Shown here in pieces: positions 43,881-53,811 of a DNA stretch of 64,000 nucleotides. Both the position numbers and the translations under genes were made by a program. Source of the DNA: Solirubrobacteraceae bacterium (GTDB taxonomy: Bacteria; Actinomycetota; Thermoleophilia; Solirubrobacterales; Solirubrobacteraceae). Each line of letters starts with the position of its first letter. The stretch's first letter is position 1. The stretch is from assembly GCA_017744415.1 (NCBI GenBank), contig JAGIBJ010000062.1, positions 62,001-126,000 on the forward strand, given 5' to 3'. Below the pieces are notes generated by a model. It had not been told where the DNA came from and ran no database searches. It saw only the letters and a list, made by a program, of their open reading frames with translations.

Positions 43881-45106
43881 CGCAGACCCGCAACCTTCGC
43901 ATCCGCGCGGTCTCCGAGGAGCTCACGGTAGGCCTGAAGGTGCTGCCCGGCGACGGCCTCCCACGACCACGGGCCGAGCGCGAGCCGCCGCGCACCGGCC
44001 GTGAGGATCGCGCGTTCGGTCGGATCGGCGAGGAGCCGCTCGAGGGCCGCGGCGAGGGCCGGCTCGTCGCCCGGCGGGACCGTCGTGAGTGCGCCGTGCG
44101 CCTCGGCCTCCGGGAACGCGCCCACGGCCGTCGCCACCGTCGGGAGCCCGAACGCGAGCGACGTGGCGAGCACGCCCGACTGCTCGATCTCGCGGTACGG
44201 CAGCACGGTGATCTGGGCGGCGTCGAAGCAGGCGGCGAGCTCGCCGTCGGTCACGAACCGCGGGACGAACCGCACGCGGTGGTCGGCCAGCGCGCGCAGC
44301 TCGTCGAGATCGACGCCACGAGGCTTCCCGACGATCCACAGCTCGGCATCGGCGTTCACCTGCCGCCAGGCGCGGAGCAGCACGTCGGTGGCCTTGTAGG
44401 GGCGGATCAGGCCGAACGAGAGGACGACCGGGCGTTGGGGCTCGTCACCGCCGGCGGTACGGCCGAGCTCGGCGGGGAGCGGCGCGCGGGGCGTGAGCGC
44501 CAAGTGCTCGAAGGCCCCGTGCGGGATCACGCGGATCCGTTCCTCCGGCACCCCGGCCTCGTCGATCAGCCGCTGGCGACCATGGTCGCTGTGGGCGATG
44601 ACGAGCTGGGCTCGCTCGTAGATGGCGCGCTGCGCGGCCCGCTGCCAGGTACGCGCCTCGCGGGGCAGGATGTCGTGGGCGGTGATCACCAGCGGACGCA
44701 GCTTGGGCAGCGCGAGGTGGTCGATCTCCTGGACGGGCGCCCACTGCACGTGGGTGAGGTCGGCGGGCCGGGCCCGCAGGCGGCGCAGGCCGGCGGGATG
44801 CTCGACGGCGCGCGCGAGCTGCCGGAGCCGCCCGCTCCCGAACAGCTCCGCGCTGCGCCGGTAGAAGTCGAGCCGGCGGGTGTAGGTGGCGCCGCCGGCG
44901 CGAGTCGCGGCGGCCGCCCACGCAGGGGCTCCGGGCATGCCGACGGGCACGGCCTCATCCGTTGCGGCAGCGCCGGTCGCGGCCTCCCAGTCGGGTGAGG
45001 CCGTCGTGATCAGCTCCACCTCCGCACCGGCTCGGACGAGCGCGGTGGCGAGGGCGTGATCGTACGGGGGCGTGTACGCCGCAGGGTCGACGAGCTGGAC
45101 GAGCAC
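43877..45106 (-). CDS. Glycosyltransferase family 4
   Basis: This 409-aa GT-B enzyme has an N-terminal acceptor domain and a C-terminal donor domain. The donor domain carries VVLSFGLIRPYKATDVLLRA at about 240 and a PYREIEQSGVLATSLAFGLP motif at about 330, the usual E-x7-E region. ITAHDILPREART and VIPHGAFEHL are also typical. GTG 45106 lies eight bases after a GATACT hexamer, and the longer frame upstream overlaps the divergent GT2 gene. Donor and acceptor sugars are unknown. Confidence 0.9.
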   Translation of the reverse strand: MLVQLVDPAAYTPPYDHALATALVRAGAEVELITTASPDWEAATGAAATDEAVPVGMPGAPAWAAAATRAGGATYTRRLDFYRRSAELFGSGRLRQLARAVEHPAGLRRLRARPADLTHVQWAPVQEIDHLALPKLRPLVITAHDILPREARTWQRAAQRAIYERAQLVIAHSDHGRQRLIDEAGVPEERIRVIPHGAFEHLALTPRAPLPAELGRTAGGDEPQRPVVLSFGLIRPYKATDVLLRAWRQVNADAELWIVGKPRGVDLDELRALADHRVRFVPRFVTDGELAACFDAAQITVLPYREIEQSGVLATSLAFGLPTVATAVGAFPEAEAHGALTTVPPGDEPALAAALERLLADPTERAILTAGARRLALGPWSWEAVAGQHLQAYRELLGDRADAKVAGLR

Positions 45107-45114
45107 CGCCGGGG

Positions 45115-45120
45115 AGTATC
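45115..45120 (-). promoter_or_regulatory. -10 element GATACT, leaderless-type
   Basis: On the minus strand, GATACT lies eight bases before GTG 45106. The overlapping TATCGT (45117-45122) could serve the divergent plus-strand gene at 45185. Confidence 0.35.
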
Positions 45121-45184
45121 GTCGCTCGCGCACCTCCGGCGTCGCCCCACTGGGAGGGGCCTTGCGCCGCCCGCTCCCCCGTCC

Positions 45185-46114
45185 GTGCCCGACCTCTCCG
45201 TCCTGATCGTCAACACGCAGTCGCGTGAGCTGCTGCTGCGCTGCCTGGATGCCGTGCAGCGCGAGCTCGCGACCGGTGACTGGGATGCCGAGGTGCTCGT
45301 CGTCGACAACGCCTCCACCGACGGGTCGGTCGGCGCTGCCGAGGCCCACCCGCTGCATCCCGAGGTGATTGCGCTGCGCCACCGCCAGGGCAAGGCCGCG
45401 AGCGACCGTCTGCTCCTCGAGCGCGCTGCCGGCCGGTACGGGCTCCTCCTCAACGAGGACGCCGAGCTTCAGCCCGGTGCCCTCTCCACCCTCATCGCGG
45501 CGCTCGATCAGCATCCGCTCGCTGCGGCCGTGGGCGCGAAGCTGCTGCGGCCCGATGGCACACCGCAGGCGTCGGCGTGGGCGTTCCCGTCGGTGCGGGG
45601 CGCGCTCTGGGCGGCCGTCGGCCGGCCGGGGCGCGTGGTGCAGAGCACGGGCGACGAGCTGCGCAGCGTCGACTGGGCGCAGTCGGCGGCGCTGCTCGTG
45701 CGGGTGCAGGCGGCCCTCGGCGTCGACACGTTCGATCCCGAGTTCTTCGTCTACTCCGACGAGGTCGACTTCGAGCGCCGCCTGCGGGATGCTGGTCACG
45801 AGGTGCTGTGGGCGCCCGACGCCGTCGTCGTGCACCACGAGCAGCTCTCCACCGACCTCGAGCGCTCACAGCGACGCATCGTCGAGTTCCACCGCGGCCG
45901 CGACCGCTACCTGCGCAAGCACCACACCCGCACCTCGCGCATCCTGATCACCTGGCTCACCGCGTGGACCTACGCGCTTCGCGCCGCCGCCGCGACCGTG
46001 CTCCCCGGCCACGAGCCCGCCCGCTACGCCGCCCACGTCCGGGCAGCGCTGCATCCGGAGCGCGGCGAGGGCCTGAGCGAGGCCGCCGAGGCGTTCAACG
46101 CCAACCGGCGGTAG
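45185..46114 (+). CDS. Glycosyltransferase family 2 (rhamnosyltransferase-like)
   Basis: This 309-aa GT-A enzyme begins PDLSVLIVNTQSRELLLRCL, with the VVDNASTDGS donor loop at about 40, LLNEDAELQPGAL as its DxD-like region at about 95 and FFVYSDEVDFERRLRDAGH at about 190. That pattern matches the dTDP-rhamnosyltransferase-type (RfbF-like) GT2 group. GTG 45185 gives the family N-terminus but has no clear ribosome-binding site. It is divergent from the GT4 operon with a 78-nt shared promoter region. Confidence 0.88.
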   Translation: MPDLSVLIVNTQSRELLLRCLDAVQRELATGDWDAEVLVVDNASTDGSVGAAEAHPLHPEVIALRHRQGKAASDRLLLERAAGRYGLLLNEDAELQPGALSTLIAALDQHPLAAAVGAKLLRPDGTPQASAWAFPSVRGALWAAVGRPGRVVQSTGDELRSVDWAQSAALLVRVQAALGVDTFDPEFFVYSDEVDFERRLRDAGHEVLWAPDAVVVHHEQLSTDLERSQRRIVEFHRGRDRYLRKHHTRTSRILITWLTAWTYALRAAAATVLPGHEPARYAAHVRAALHPERGEGLSEAAEAFNANRR

Positions 46115-46188
46115 CGGATCGGTGGACCCACTGGCGCCTTCGCCGGCGGCGCGCCGTCGGCCGCCGCCGCCACGAGCGTAGTCGCCGG

Positions 46189-46202
46189 CGCGGCTAGCCG
46201 CG
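46189..46202. terminator. CTAG-centred palindrome between convergent genes
   Basis: CGCGGCTAGCCGCG lies between the stops at 46114 and 46233 and resembles in form the CTAG-centred palindrome at 17123-17144. Terminator role is inferred from position. Confidence 0.35.
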
Positions 46203-46232
46203 TCGGCGTGAAGCTGCACGGCGGGCGCCGCG

Positions 46233-49200
46233 CTACTTTCGCCGCAGCTTCACGTTCGCGGTCTTGGAGAGCTTGGCGGTGGCCATCGGCTGCACGCGCG
46301 CCGTCACCTTCACCTTGATCTTCTTCTTGCCCGCGCGGCGGAGGATCTGCTTGCCCTTGGCGTTGAGCTTGATGTTCACGCCGAGGCTGCGCACGTTCGC
46401 CTTCTTGTTGGCTCGCTTGCCGGTGCCGATCGTGACGGTCTTCTTGCCAACCTTCACGGTGAGCTTGACGACGCACACCTTCACCGAGTCGGCGCTGAGC
46501 TTGCAGAGGAACGAGGCACGGTTCGTCGCGCCGACCTTCCCGCCGCGCGACACGCGGATCGAGAACACCGGCTTGAGACGGCTGCCGCCGAGCGGGTCGT
46601 TCGTCGTCGTGCCCTCGAGCGTGGTGGTGCCCGTGGACGTCGGCGTCGAGCCGCCGGCCGAGCCGGAGCCGCTCAGCGTCGTGCCGGGCTGACCCGACGG
46701 GGCGGGCGTCGGCGCGGCCGGCGTGCGCGTCGGCGTCGGGGCTGCCGTCGGGCTCGGGGTACGAGTCGGGGTCGGTGCGCCGGTCGGAGTCGGCGTGGCC
46801 GTGGCCACCGGGCTCGGCGTCGGCGTGGCTGTGGCCACCGGGCTCGGCGTCGGCGTGGCCGTGACGACCGGGGTAGACGTGACGGACGGGACCGGCGTGG
46901 CCGTCGGTTCAGGCGTCGGCGTCGCGGTGACGACCGGGGTCGGCGTCGGGGGACCGATCGGCGTCGGCGTCACGACAGGGGTCGAGGTTGGTTCGGGCGT
47001 TGCCGTGGGATCGGGCGTCGCAGTCGGCGTGACCAGCGGCGTCGGCGTCGGCGTCACCGAGGGCGTCGGCGTCGGCGGGCCGATCGGCGTCGGAGTCGGC
47101 GTGACAACCGGCGTCGGCGTGACGGTCGGGTCGGGTGTCGGAGTCGGCGTTGGCGTCACCGGGGGCGTCGGCGTCGGAGTCGGCGGGCCGATCGGCGTCG
47201 GACTCGGCGTGACTACCGGGGACGGCGTGGGCGTGACCACCGGGGACGGCGTGGGCGTCGGGTCGGATGTCGGGGTAGCCGTCGGAGTCGGCGTGACCAC
47301 CGGCGTCGGCGTAGGCGTAGCCGTCGGGCTCGGCGTGACCACCGGGGACGGCGTGGGCGTTGCCGTCGGGCTCGGCGTGACCACCGGGGACGGAGTGGGC
47401 GTTGCCGTCGGCGTAGGCGTTGCCACCGGGGACGGCGTGGGCGTTGCCGTCGGCGTAGGCGTTGCCACCGGCGTCGGCGTAGGCGTAGCCGTCGGAGTCG
47501 GCGTCACCACCGGCGTCGGCGTCGGCGTAGCCGTCGGCGCCGGGGTCACCACCGGCGTCGGGGTGGCCGGGGTGCGGTCGACGGTCCAGCCGTAGAGCTC
47601 GGTGGTCGGGTCGGCGTTGCCGGCACGGTCGCGGGCGCGCACCTCGAACCAGTGCACGCCGTCGGGCAGTCCGGAGTAGACGGCCGGCGAGGTGCACGGC
47701 GCCCACGGGCCCTGATCGAAGCTGCACTGGAACTCGGCGACGCCGACACCATCGTCGCCGTCGTCGCCGCTGAAGGTGAACGTGGCATCGGCGGCGGTCT
47801 GCGTGGCCGGCGGGCGGAGGTTGAGCACCGTGTCCGGATTGACCGTGTCGGTCACCCACTCCGCGGAAGCGCCAGGCGACTCCACGTTGCCGGCGCCGTC
47901 GGTGGCGCGCACGACGATGCCGTGCGGACCGTCGGCCAGGCCGTCCAACGCGATCGGCGAGGTGCACGGCTCCCACCCGGCGCCGTCGATGTCGCACTCG
48001 AGCGAAGCCGCGCCGGTACCGCCGGCGTCGTCGGTGGTGACGGCGATGGCGAGGTCAGACTGGTTCGAGTAGTCGACGGGCGCGCCCACGAGGATGCTGT
48101 GCGGCGCGGTCGCGTCGACGGTCCACGTAGCGCTGGCGGGCGCCGGATCGGGGTTGCCGGCGGCATCGACCGCGCGGATGCGCAAATTGTGCGAGCCGTC
48201 GGCGAGGTTGTCGTAGGTGACGGGGCTCGAGCAGGCCGCAAACGCGACGCCATCCAGCGAGCACTCGAACGCGATCTGGCCGCCGCCGGTATCGCTGCCG
48301 GAGAACTCGGCCGTCACGCTGCGCGACGTCGTCACCGACGGCGGGGCCACGGAGACCGTGGTGGTCGGTGCCGTCGCGTCGAGGGTCCAGGTGGCGGTGG
48401 CGGGCGACGGATCAGCGAGGCCGCCGGAGATCGCGCGGACCGAGAACGTGTGGGCGCCGTCGCCCGTGACGGTGCGATTGGCCGGCGAGGTGCAGGCCGC
48501 CCAGGCACCCGTGTCGATCTTGCACTCGTAGGTGGGGCTCGGGGAGGTCGTCGAGAAGCCGAAGCTCACGTTCGTCGTCTTCACGGTGCCGGAGGGTGCG
48601 GCCGAGAGCACCGTCACCGGGTAGCCGCTCACGGTGAGCGAATCGGCGGAGGCCGAGCCGGCGGCGTTGGTCGCGGTCTGGCGCACCGCGAGGGTGGTGC
48701 CGCGATCGGCGGCCACGAGCGTGTAGGTGGTGCCCGTCGCACCGGGGATCACGACGCAGTTCGCACCCTGAGCGTTGCACCGCATCCACTGCAGCGCGCT
48801 GGTGGTGTTGCCGCCGCGGGCGGTGGCCATCACCGCCGTGGCGGTGCCGTTGCCGGCCATCGTCACGGTCGGCTTGCTGGCGCCGAACTCGGGCGTGAGA
48901 TCGGTCGTGTCGGTGGCGCTGTTGTCGGCCGGGACAAGGTCGCCGCTGTCGCCCGTCGGATCGGCGCGGAAGGTGAGCTGGGCGTAATCGGTGCCGGAAG
49001 CCGGGGTGGCGGTGATCGCGTAGGTGAGCGTGCTGCCGACGGGCATCGCGCCCGCGGTCACGTTCGGGAGGCCCGTGCCGCTCGCGGTGCCGCACGAGGC
49101 GCCGCCGGCCGGGAGGCAGGTCCACGTGACGCCCGTGAGCGACTGGCTGCCGGTCGTGGCCCGGACCTGCTCGCCGGTGGTGGCGTTGGGGCCAGCGTTC

Positions 49201-50147
49201 GTGACGGTGGCGGTCCACGTGCGCTGCTGGGCGCGCGGGGCCGACGTGGCGCCGTCGGTGAGGCCGCTCACCTGCAGGTCGGTGGGCTTGAGGGCCGCGC
49301 TGCTGTGGATCTCGTGGATGTTGGTGCTGCCGCCCGTGGAGGCCGCGTAGCCGAGCTTGAGCGTCGACGGCGGCGCCGGGAGCTGCAGGCCGCTCACGGC
49401 GTTCTGCACCGTGCCATCCGGGAACCGCAGCGTGACCGAGAGCTTGCCGGCCGGCGTGAGCGAGAGGGTCACGTGGCGGGCGTTGGCGCGGGTGGCCTGG
49501 ATGCCCTTGGGGACGGCAGCGCTCGCGAGGAGCCGGTAGCTGTTGCCCTGCGAGCCGCGCACCGCAACCGTGTTCGGCGCGAAGCTCGTGCCGTCCATGC
49601 CGGAGCAGAGGTTGGCGAGGTTCGTGAAGTTGCCGTACTCGTCGAGGCCGACGCCGACGTAGGCGTTCTTGAGGCCCGGGGTGGCGCCGCACGACGTGTA
49701 GCCGAGCTCGCCGCCGAACGCGCCGATCTGGAACTGCGAGGCGGTGGTGGTGCCGTCGTAGAGGAAGAACGTGATGCCGTCGGCGCCCGTGCCGCCGTAG
49801 GAGGCGTAGTCGAAGTCGACGACGACGCCCTCGTTCGATGCGAACGGCTGGTCGTAGAAGGCGTAACCCGAATGGCTCGTGGTGGCCGTGGTGAGCCGCA
49901 GCCAGCCGTTGCCCGCGCCATCGGCGCCGTTGGCGGTGAGGGTGGCGGCGCCGCCAAGGGTCCATCCGGGCGCCGTGGTGCCCGTGAACGGCTCGATGAC
50001 GGGGAACGTGCCGGCCGAGGCCGAGGGCACGGCGATCGAGACGCCCGCCGCGAGGGTGACGGCGATACCGGCCAGCGCGCTCAGCAGTCGGCGCCGGCGC
50101 TTGGACGTGGGAACGTGATCGAGGGAACGTGCGGTGGGGACGGGCAC
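46233..50147 (-). CDS. Large secreted lectin-like protein with Ig repeats and Thr-Pro tract
   Basis: This protein of about 1304 aa has a signal peptide ([20 protein letters not shown], cleavage near ASAG). A legume-lectin-like domain spans about residues 45-275 ([31 protein letters not shown]). A DUF11-like region follows, then an Ig-like domain, then four copies of an ~85-residue repeat with the pattern FECSLDG...C.SP.....L.DG.H...VRA.D.AGN. These precede a ~290-residue Thr-Pro tract and a basic C-terminal module ([20 protein letters not shown]). It is probably a surface adhesin or glycan-binding protein. GTG 50147 is chosen; a TTG at 50228 is possible. Confidence 0.85.
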   Translation of the reverse strand: MPVPTARSLDHVPTSKRRRRLLSALAGIAVTLAAGVSIAVPSASAGTFPVIEPFTGTTAPGWTLGGAATLTANGADGAGNGWLRLTTATTSHSGYAFYDQPFASNEGVVVDFDYASYGGTGADGITFFLYDGTTTASQFQIGAFGGELGYTSCGATPGLKNAYVGVGLDEYGNFTNLANLCSGMDGTSFAPNTVAVRGSQGNSYRLLASAAVPKGIQATRANARHVTLSLTPAGKLSVTLRFPDGTVQNAVSGLQLPAPPSTLKLGYAASTGGSTNIHEIHSSAALKPTDLQVSGLTDGATSAPRAQQRTWTATVTNAGPNATTGEQVRATTGSQSLTGVTWTCLPAGGASCGTASGTGLPNVTAGAMPVGSTLTYAITATPASGTDYAQLTFRADPTGDSGDLVPADNSATDTTDLTPEFGASKPTVTMAGNGTATAVMATARGGNTTSALQWMRCNAQGANCVVIPGATGTTYTLVAADRGTTLAVRQTATNAAGSASADSLTVSGYPVTVLSAAPSGTVKTTNVSFGFSTTSPSPTYECKIDTGAWAACTSPANRTVTGDGAHTFSVRAISGGLADPSPATATWTLDATAPTTTVSVAPPSVTTSRSVTAEFSGSDTGGGQIAFECSLDGVAFAACSSPVTYDNLADGSHNLRIRAVDAAGNPDPAPASATWTVDATAPHSILVGAPVDYSNQSDLAIAVTTDDAGGTGAASLECDIDGAGWEPCTSPIALDGLADGPHGIVVRATDGAGNVESPGASAEWVTDTVNPDTVLNLRPPATQTAADATFTFSGDDGDDGVGVAEFQCSFDQGPWAPCTSPAVYSGLPDGVHWFEVRARDRAGNADPTTELYGWTVDRTPATPTPVVTPAPTATPTPTPVVTPTPTATPTPTPVATPTPTATPTPSPVATPTPTATPTPSPVVTPSPTATPTPSPVVTPSPTATPTPTPVVTPTPTATPTSDPTPTPSPVVTPTPSPVVTPSPTPIGPPTPTPTPPVTPTPTPTPDPTVTPTPVVTPTPTPIGPPTPTPSVTPTPTPLVTPTATPDPTATPEPTSTPVVTPTPIGPPTPTPVVTATPTPEPTATPVPSVTSTPVVTATPTPSPVATATPTPSPVATATPTPTGAPTPTRTPSPTAAPTPTRTPAAPTPAPSGQPGTTLSGSGSAGGSTPTSTGTTTLEGTTTNDPLGGSRLKPVFSIRVSRGGKVGATNRASFLCKLSADSVKVCVVKLTVKVGKKTVTIGTGKRANKKANVRSLGVNIKLNAKGKQILRRAGKKKIKVKVTARVQPMATAKLSKTANVKLRRK
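46690..47575 (-). repeat. Thr-Pro-coding minisatellite inside the lectin-like gene
   Basis: About 880 bases are built almost wholly from 6-18-base units such as GGCGTCGGCGTGACCACC. On the minus strand they encode [14 protein letters not shown]-type repeats. A similar shorter tract lies at about 32090-32430. Such DNA is prone to length change by slippage. Confidence 0.85.
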
Positions 50148-50384
50148 CTTCCCGAGTTCGGCCGCGCGCGTGAGAAGCGGGAGCACGGAACGGCGGAAAT
50201 AGACAACAAGCGCGCCCACGCGCCACAATCGGGCGTGCCCGGTCTGGTGGTTGGACCGGTTGGCGGTCGATCGGGCGCCGCTGTCGTTCGGTCATGCGCT
50301 TCCCCGGACGCTCTTGAGCGGCGCATGCCAGAACCGCCCAGCCTGGGGCAGCGTTGTGCCTGGAATCAGCCCGGCGGGCGGGCG

Positions 50385-50390
50385 TACGAT
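50385..50390 (+). promoter_or_regulatory. -10 element TACGAT, leaderless-type
   Basis: TACGAT ends six bases before ATG 50397. It is the same hexamer and spacing as at the GH114-like gene. Confidence 0.5.
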
Positions 50391-50396
50391 GCGCGC

Positions 50397-50732
50397 ATGG
50401 CTGCGTCGACCACCTTGCTCACGGAGGACGAGCTCGGCCCGATCCTCTCGCTCCTGCCGGAGTGGACCCGATCGTCGGCTGGCACGTCGCTGTCGCGCAC
50501 CATCGAGTTCGCCGACTTCGCCGCGGCGTTTTCGTTCCTCGCCGCCGTGGCCCTCCACGCGCAGCGCGTGAACCACCACCCCGACTTCTCGCAATCGTGG
50601 GCGACGATCACCTTCACGCTGTGCACCCACGCGGTCGGCGGCCTCACGACCGGCGACACCGATCTCGCCACCGTCATCGACCGGCTGATCGACGCCCACG
50701 GTGGCGACGAGCCGGCTGAAGCCGCCCACTGA
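50397..50732 (+). CDS. Pterin-4a-carbinolamine dehydratase
   Basis: This 111-aa protein has normal family length. The active-site signature is present as RVNHHPDFSQSWATITFTL, followed by CTHAVGGLTTGDTDLA, which matches the conserved HH-P-D and THxxGGLT region. It dehydrates 4a-hydroxy-tetrahydropterin and so recycles the pterin cofactor; no aromatic amino acid hydroxylase is nearby. It sits inside the polysaccharide region without an obvious functional link. Confidence 0.93.
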   Translation: MAASTTLLTEDELGPILSLLPEWTRSSAGTSLSRTIEFADFAAAFSFLAAVALHAQRVNHHPDFSQSWATITFTLCTHAVGGLTTGDTDLATVIDRLIDAHGGDEPAEAAH

Positions 50733-50742
50733 CGATCCCGCG

Positions 50743-50815
50743 GGGACCCGCAGGACGATGCCGCCGGGACCGCAGGTGGAGGCCGGGAACCGCAGGCGGA
50801 TGCCCGGGACCTGAG
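50743..50815. repeat. Short imperfect tandem repeat
   Basis: Three and a half units of 19-23 bases, each starting GGGA(A)CC(C)GCAGG, fill the gap between the convergent dehydratase and flippase genes. No function is evident. Confidence 0.6.
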
Positions 50816-50816
50816 C

Positions 50817-52502
50817 TCAGGCCGGGCGGGTACGGCGCGCGATGCGTCGCGCGAGGCCGATCGCCTCGGCGCGCTCGTCCGGGAGGACCGCAAACTTCCA
50901 GAGCGCGACGACCATCGCGGTGAAGATCAGGAGGCGGATGCCGGCGGGGCCCCAGCCGAGCTCGGGGGCGTCGGCGAGCGGGCCAGCGAGCAGGCAGGCG
51001 GCGGCCGAGCAGGCGATCGCGATGCCGATGCGCGGCCAGTCGAAGCTGACCGGGAACCACTTGCGGGTGAGGCGGTCGAGCACCACCAGCAGCACGATGT
51101 AGGCAACGACGAGCGCGATCGCCGCGCCGTGCGCGCCGTACGCGGGGACGAGCAGCGCGAGGCCGGCCGCGTTGACGGCGAGCGCGACGACGGCCGCGGG
51201 CACCGTGAGCTTGGTGGCTCCGAGGCGCCCGGCGATCGTCGTCATCACCGGCACGATTCCCCACAGCGCCCAGGCGGCGGCCAGCAGCGGGAGCACCTCG
51301 GTCACGCCGGCGCGCACATCGGGCTCGCCCGCTTTCACGCCGACGAGCACGTGCACCGTCCAGGGAGCGCAGAGCGCGACGCCCGCCACGGTGCCGCCGA
51401 GCAGCACGGCGTAGCCGCGGACCGCCGAGGCGTAGATCCGGCTCGCCTGCTGTGGATCGCGGATCGAATAGGCCAGCGGCGGGAAGGCGAGCTGGAACGC
51501 GCGGGCGACGAGGATCACGCCGACGGCGATCTTCGAGGCGGCGCTGAACGCGCCGAAGGCGAACGCGCTGCCGATCGCGTTGAGGATCGTGCGGTCGAGC
51601 AGGTTGAAGCCGTAGATGGCGGCATCCGACGGCACGGTCGGCAGGCCGAAGCGCAGCAGGGCGCGGCGTTCGCCACGGCTCGCGGCGCGCGTCTGCTCGG
51701 GCGACTCGGGAATCTCCCCGAGATCGACGGGGCCGGCGAGGGCGGTGTGGTCGAGGGTCTCGTCGGCACCATGCGGCTCGCTCGCGATGTGGTGGTGCGG
51801 GGCGGCGGGCGACGGTTCAGCGTCGCGCGACTCGCCAAGCTCCACGAACGCCGGCCCCTCGCCGACGTGCGCGGGCTGGCTCGCACGGCGGCCCAACCAC
51901 ACCGGTAGCTCTCGGCTCCATAGCGCGGCGAGGATCACGGCCGAGGCCGCGTAGTTGCCGACGAGGTAGCCGCGCGCGCCGCCGTCGTTCCAGACGACGA
52001 GGGTCATCGTCAGCGCCACCGTGAGGATCACGTTGCTCACCGAGGCGGCCAGGTAGGCACGGCGGTCGTCGCGGGCCCGCAGCAGCGCCTGGGCGAGATC
52101 GAGGTTGCAGTAGATGAACAGAGCGGCGCCTGCGATGCGCACGAGCCCGGCGTCGTGACCGTGCTTGAGGCCGCCGGCGATCTGCGGCGCGAGGGCGATG
52201 ACGATCACGCCGAGCACGGCGCTCACGAGCGCGACGGTGCCCTGGATCGTGCGCTGGAGCTGCGGCCGCTCGGTCGCCTCGGCGGTGTACCAGTGCCGCA
52301 GCAGCGCCTCACCGAATCCGAGCCGGGCGAAGATCGAGAGGAAGATCAGCCACGAGAGGATGAGATCCGCGTTCGCGATCCCCACCGGGCCGACGGCCGT
52401 GGTGTAGGCCTTGTAGGTGACGATGCCGAGCAGCGCCGAGAGGAACGCCGCCGCCTGATAGGCGAGCCCGCTGCGCACGATCCGTTCGAGGGGCCCAGCC
52501 AT
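50817..52502 (-). CDS. Wzx-like polysaccharide flippase (MATE/MVF fold)
   Basis: This 561-aa integral membrane protein has about 12-14 helices. The N-terminal half starts LERIVRSGLAYQAAAFLSAL and the second half has LPTVPSDAAIYGFNLLDRTI with helices following. The pattern matches the oligosaccharide flippase family, which moves lipid-linked repeat units across the membrane. A soluble, acidic, His-containing insert of about 70 residues (about 205-275, ending ASRGERR) separates the halves and is longer than usual. A TAAGGT hexamer lies nine bases before ATG 52502. Confidence 0.88.
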   Translation of the reverse strand: MAGPLERIVRSGLAYQAAAFLSALLGIVTYKAYTTAVGPVGIANADLILSWLIFLSIFARLGFGEALLRHWYTAEATERPQLQRTIQGTVALVSAVLGVIVIALAPQIAGGLKHGHDAGLVRIAGAALFIYCNLDLAQALLRARDDRRAYLAASVSNVILTVALTMTLVVWNDGGARGYLVGNYAASAVILAALWSRELPVWLGRRASQPAHVGEGPAFVELGESRDAEPSPAAPHHHIASEPHGADETLDHTALAGPVDLGEIPESPEQTRAASRGERRALLRFGLPTVPSDAAIYGFNLLDRTILNAIGSAFAFGAFSAASKIAVGVILVARAFQLAFPPLAYSIRDPQQASRIYASAVRGYAVLLGGTVAGVALCAPWTVHVLVGVKAGEPDVRAGVTEVLPLLAAAWALWGIVPVMTTIAGRLGATKLTVPAAVVALAVNAAGLALLVPAYGAHGAAIALVVAYIVLLVVLDRLTRKWFPVSFDWPRIGIAIACSAAACLLAGPLADAPELGWGPAGIRLLIFTAMVVALWKFAVLPDERAEAIGLARRIARRTRPA

Positions 52503-52511
52503 CGGTGCGCC

Positions 52512-52517
52512 ACCTTA
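52512..52517 (-). promoter_or_regulatory. -10 element TAAGGT, near-leaderless
   Basis: On the minus strand, TAAGGT lies nine bases before ATG 52502 of the flippase gene, predicting a leader of only about two bases. Confidence 0.4.
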
Positions 52518-52606
52518 CCCGCGCCCGCAGGCGAGACACGCCGCCGGCCGGCCTCGCGGGCGCCGTCGGTTTCGCCCGTGGCAATGCATCGGATCCCGCG
52601 GCGACG

Positions 52607-52612
52607 TACCGT
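52607..52612 (+). promoter_or_regulatory. -10 element TACCGT, leaderless-type
   Basis: TACCGT ends six bases before GTG 52619. Confidence 0.45.
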
Positions 52613-52618
52613 GAGCCT

Positions 52619-53749
52619 GTGCGTCGCCCCCTCCTGCTGCTCCCGCGACCGCTCGACGAGTTCATCAACCGCGAGCAGGCGCGTGAGCTCCTCACCGCCG
52701 GCGAAGGCGCCGTCGCCCTGCCTGGCCGGATCCCGTACGGCGCGCTCACCCGTGCGCCAGCGGCCGTGCGTGGCGGCGTCGCAAGCTCGATCGCCTGGGG
52801 CCTTGCGCGGCAGATCCCGTCGGCGTGGCGCCCGAGCGAGACGGTGGTGGTCGCCTACCACGCGATCCAGTGGCCGGCGATCGCTGCGCTCATGGCCCGC
52901 GGGGTGGCCGAGGAGCTCTGGTACTTCCGGTGGGATCAGTACGAGGAGGCCCACGACGTCGGCCGGATGCGCACGCTGCTGCACGACTGGAACGCCCGCA
53001 TCGCCGAGGTGAGTGCGCTCACCTTCTGCGTGAGCGACAAGCTCGTCGATCTCGAACACGAGGCCGGCCGCCAAGCGATCTTCGTCGGCCTGGCCGCCGA
53101 CGCCTTCCCGGACGGCCCGCTGGCGCCGACACCGCGCGGGGCTGAGCTGATCGCGGCAGCCCGCGACTCGCATGCTGGTGGGCCCGCAGGCTCGCGGCCC
53201 GATGCCGACAGCTCCGCATCGGTTGTCGGCGACGGGCCGGTGGCCGTGTCGCTCGGCCACCTCGGGCGCCGCACCGACTGGGCCTGGCTGCGCGGGGCCG
53301 TCGAGCGCGTGCCCGAGCTGACGCTGCTGCTGATCGGGCGCTGGTACGAGGACGAGGTCGGCCACGACCCCGACTACCGCTGGCTCCGCGAGGCACCGCA
53401 GGCCGTATGGCTCGGCGGCCTCGACGATGCCGACGCCGCCGAGGTGATCGCCCAGGCCGACGTGGGCCTCGTGCCCTTCACCGTCGACCCCTTCAACGAG
53501 GCCGGGCTCCCGACGCGCATCCTCAAGTACGCCCGCCTCGGCCGCCGCACGATCTCCCCACCGCTCGCCGGCACCCGCACGTGGGCGCACACCACCACCT
53601 TCGTCGACTCGCCCGAGGCATTCGCGGCCGCGCTGCGCGAGGCAGCCGGCGCGCGCCACCACCCCGACGCCCCGCTCCGCGCCTGGGCGCTCGAGCAGAC
53701 GGCCGCGAAGATGAACGCGCCGCTCCACGCCCGCCTGCGGGCGGACTAG
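52619..53749 (+). CDS. Glycosyltransferase (GT-B, family-4-like)
   Basis: This 376-aa protein has a GT-B layout. The N-terminal half carries RRPLLLLPRPLDEFINREQA, WYFRWDQYEEAHDV and SALTFCVSDKLVDL. The C-terminal half carries VAVSLGHLGRRTDWAWL, DADAAEVIAQADVGLVPFTV and FNEAGLPTRILKYARLGRR, the donor-binding part of many GT4 relatives. GTG 52619 fits the promoter spacing; the longer frame from 52505 is rejected. It is divergent from the flippase gene and ends at a strong stem-loop. Sugar specificity is unknown. Confidence 0.82.
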   Translation: MRRPLLLLPRPLDEFINREQARELLTAGEGAVALPGRIPYGALTRAPAAVRGGVASSIAWGLARQIPSAWRPSETVVVAYHAIQWPAIAALMARGVAEELWYFRWDQYEEAHDVGRMRTLLHDWNARIAEVSALTFCVSDKLVDLEHEAGRQAIFVGLAADAFPDGPLAPTPRGAELIAAARDSHAGGPAGSRPDADSSASVVGDGPVAVSLGHLGRRTDWAWLRGAVERVPELTLLLIGRWYEDEVGHDPDYRWLREAPQAVWLGGLDDADAAEVIAQADVGLVPFTVDPFNEAGLPTRILKYARLGRRTISPPLAGTRTWAHTTTFVDSPEAFAAALREAAGARHHPDAPLRAWALEQTAAKMNAPLHARLRAD

Positions 53750-53757
53750 GGCGGACG

Positions 53758-53794
53758 GGCGACGGATCCGCCCTCCCGAGACTGATCCGTCGCC
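53758..53794. terminator. Stem-loop between convergent GT genes
   Basis: GGCGACGGATC (53758-53768) pairs with GATCCGTCGCC (53784-53794) over 11 bases, with a 15-nt loop. It sits between the stops at 53749 and 53812 and is a good bidirectional terminator candidate. Confidence 0.6.
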
Positions 53795-53811
53795 GGACTC
53801 GGCGGCGGCGC

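Noticed and set aside
46690-47575. Possible CRISPR-like array
   Set aside because: The units are 6-18 bases with no unique spacers and encode Thr-Pro repeats in frame, so this is a coding minisatellite.
47652-50396. Very long plus-strand ORF running into the pterin dehydratase
   Set aside because: Most of it is antisense to the lectin-like protein and lacks any motif. Only its last 111 codons, after a leaderless promoter, are a real gene.
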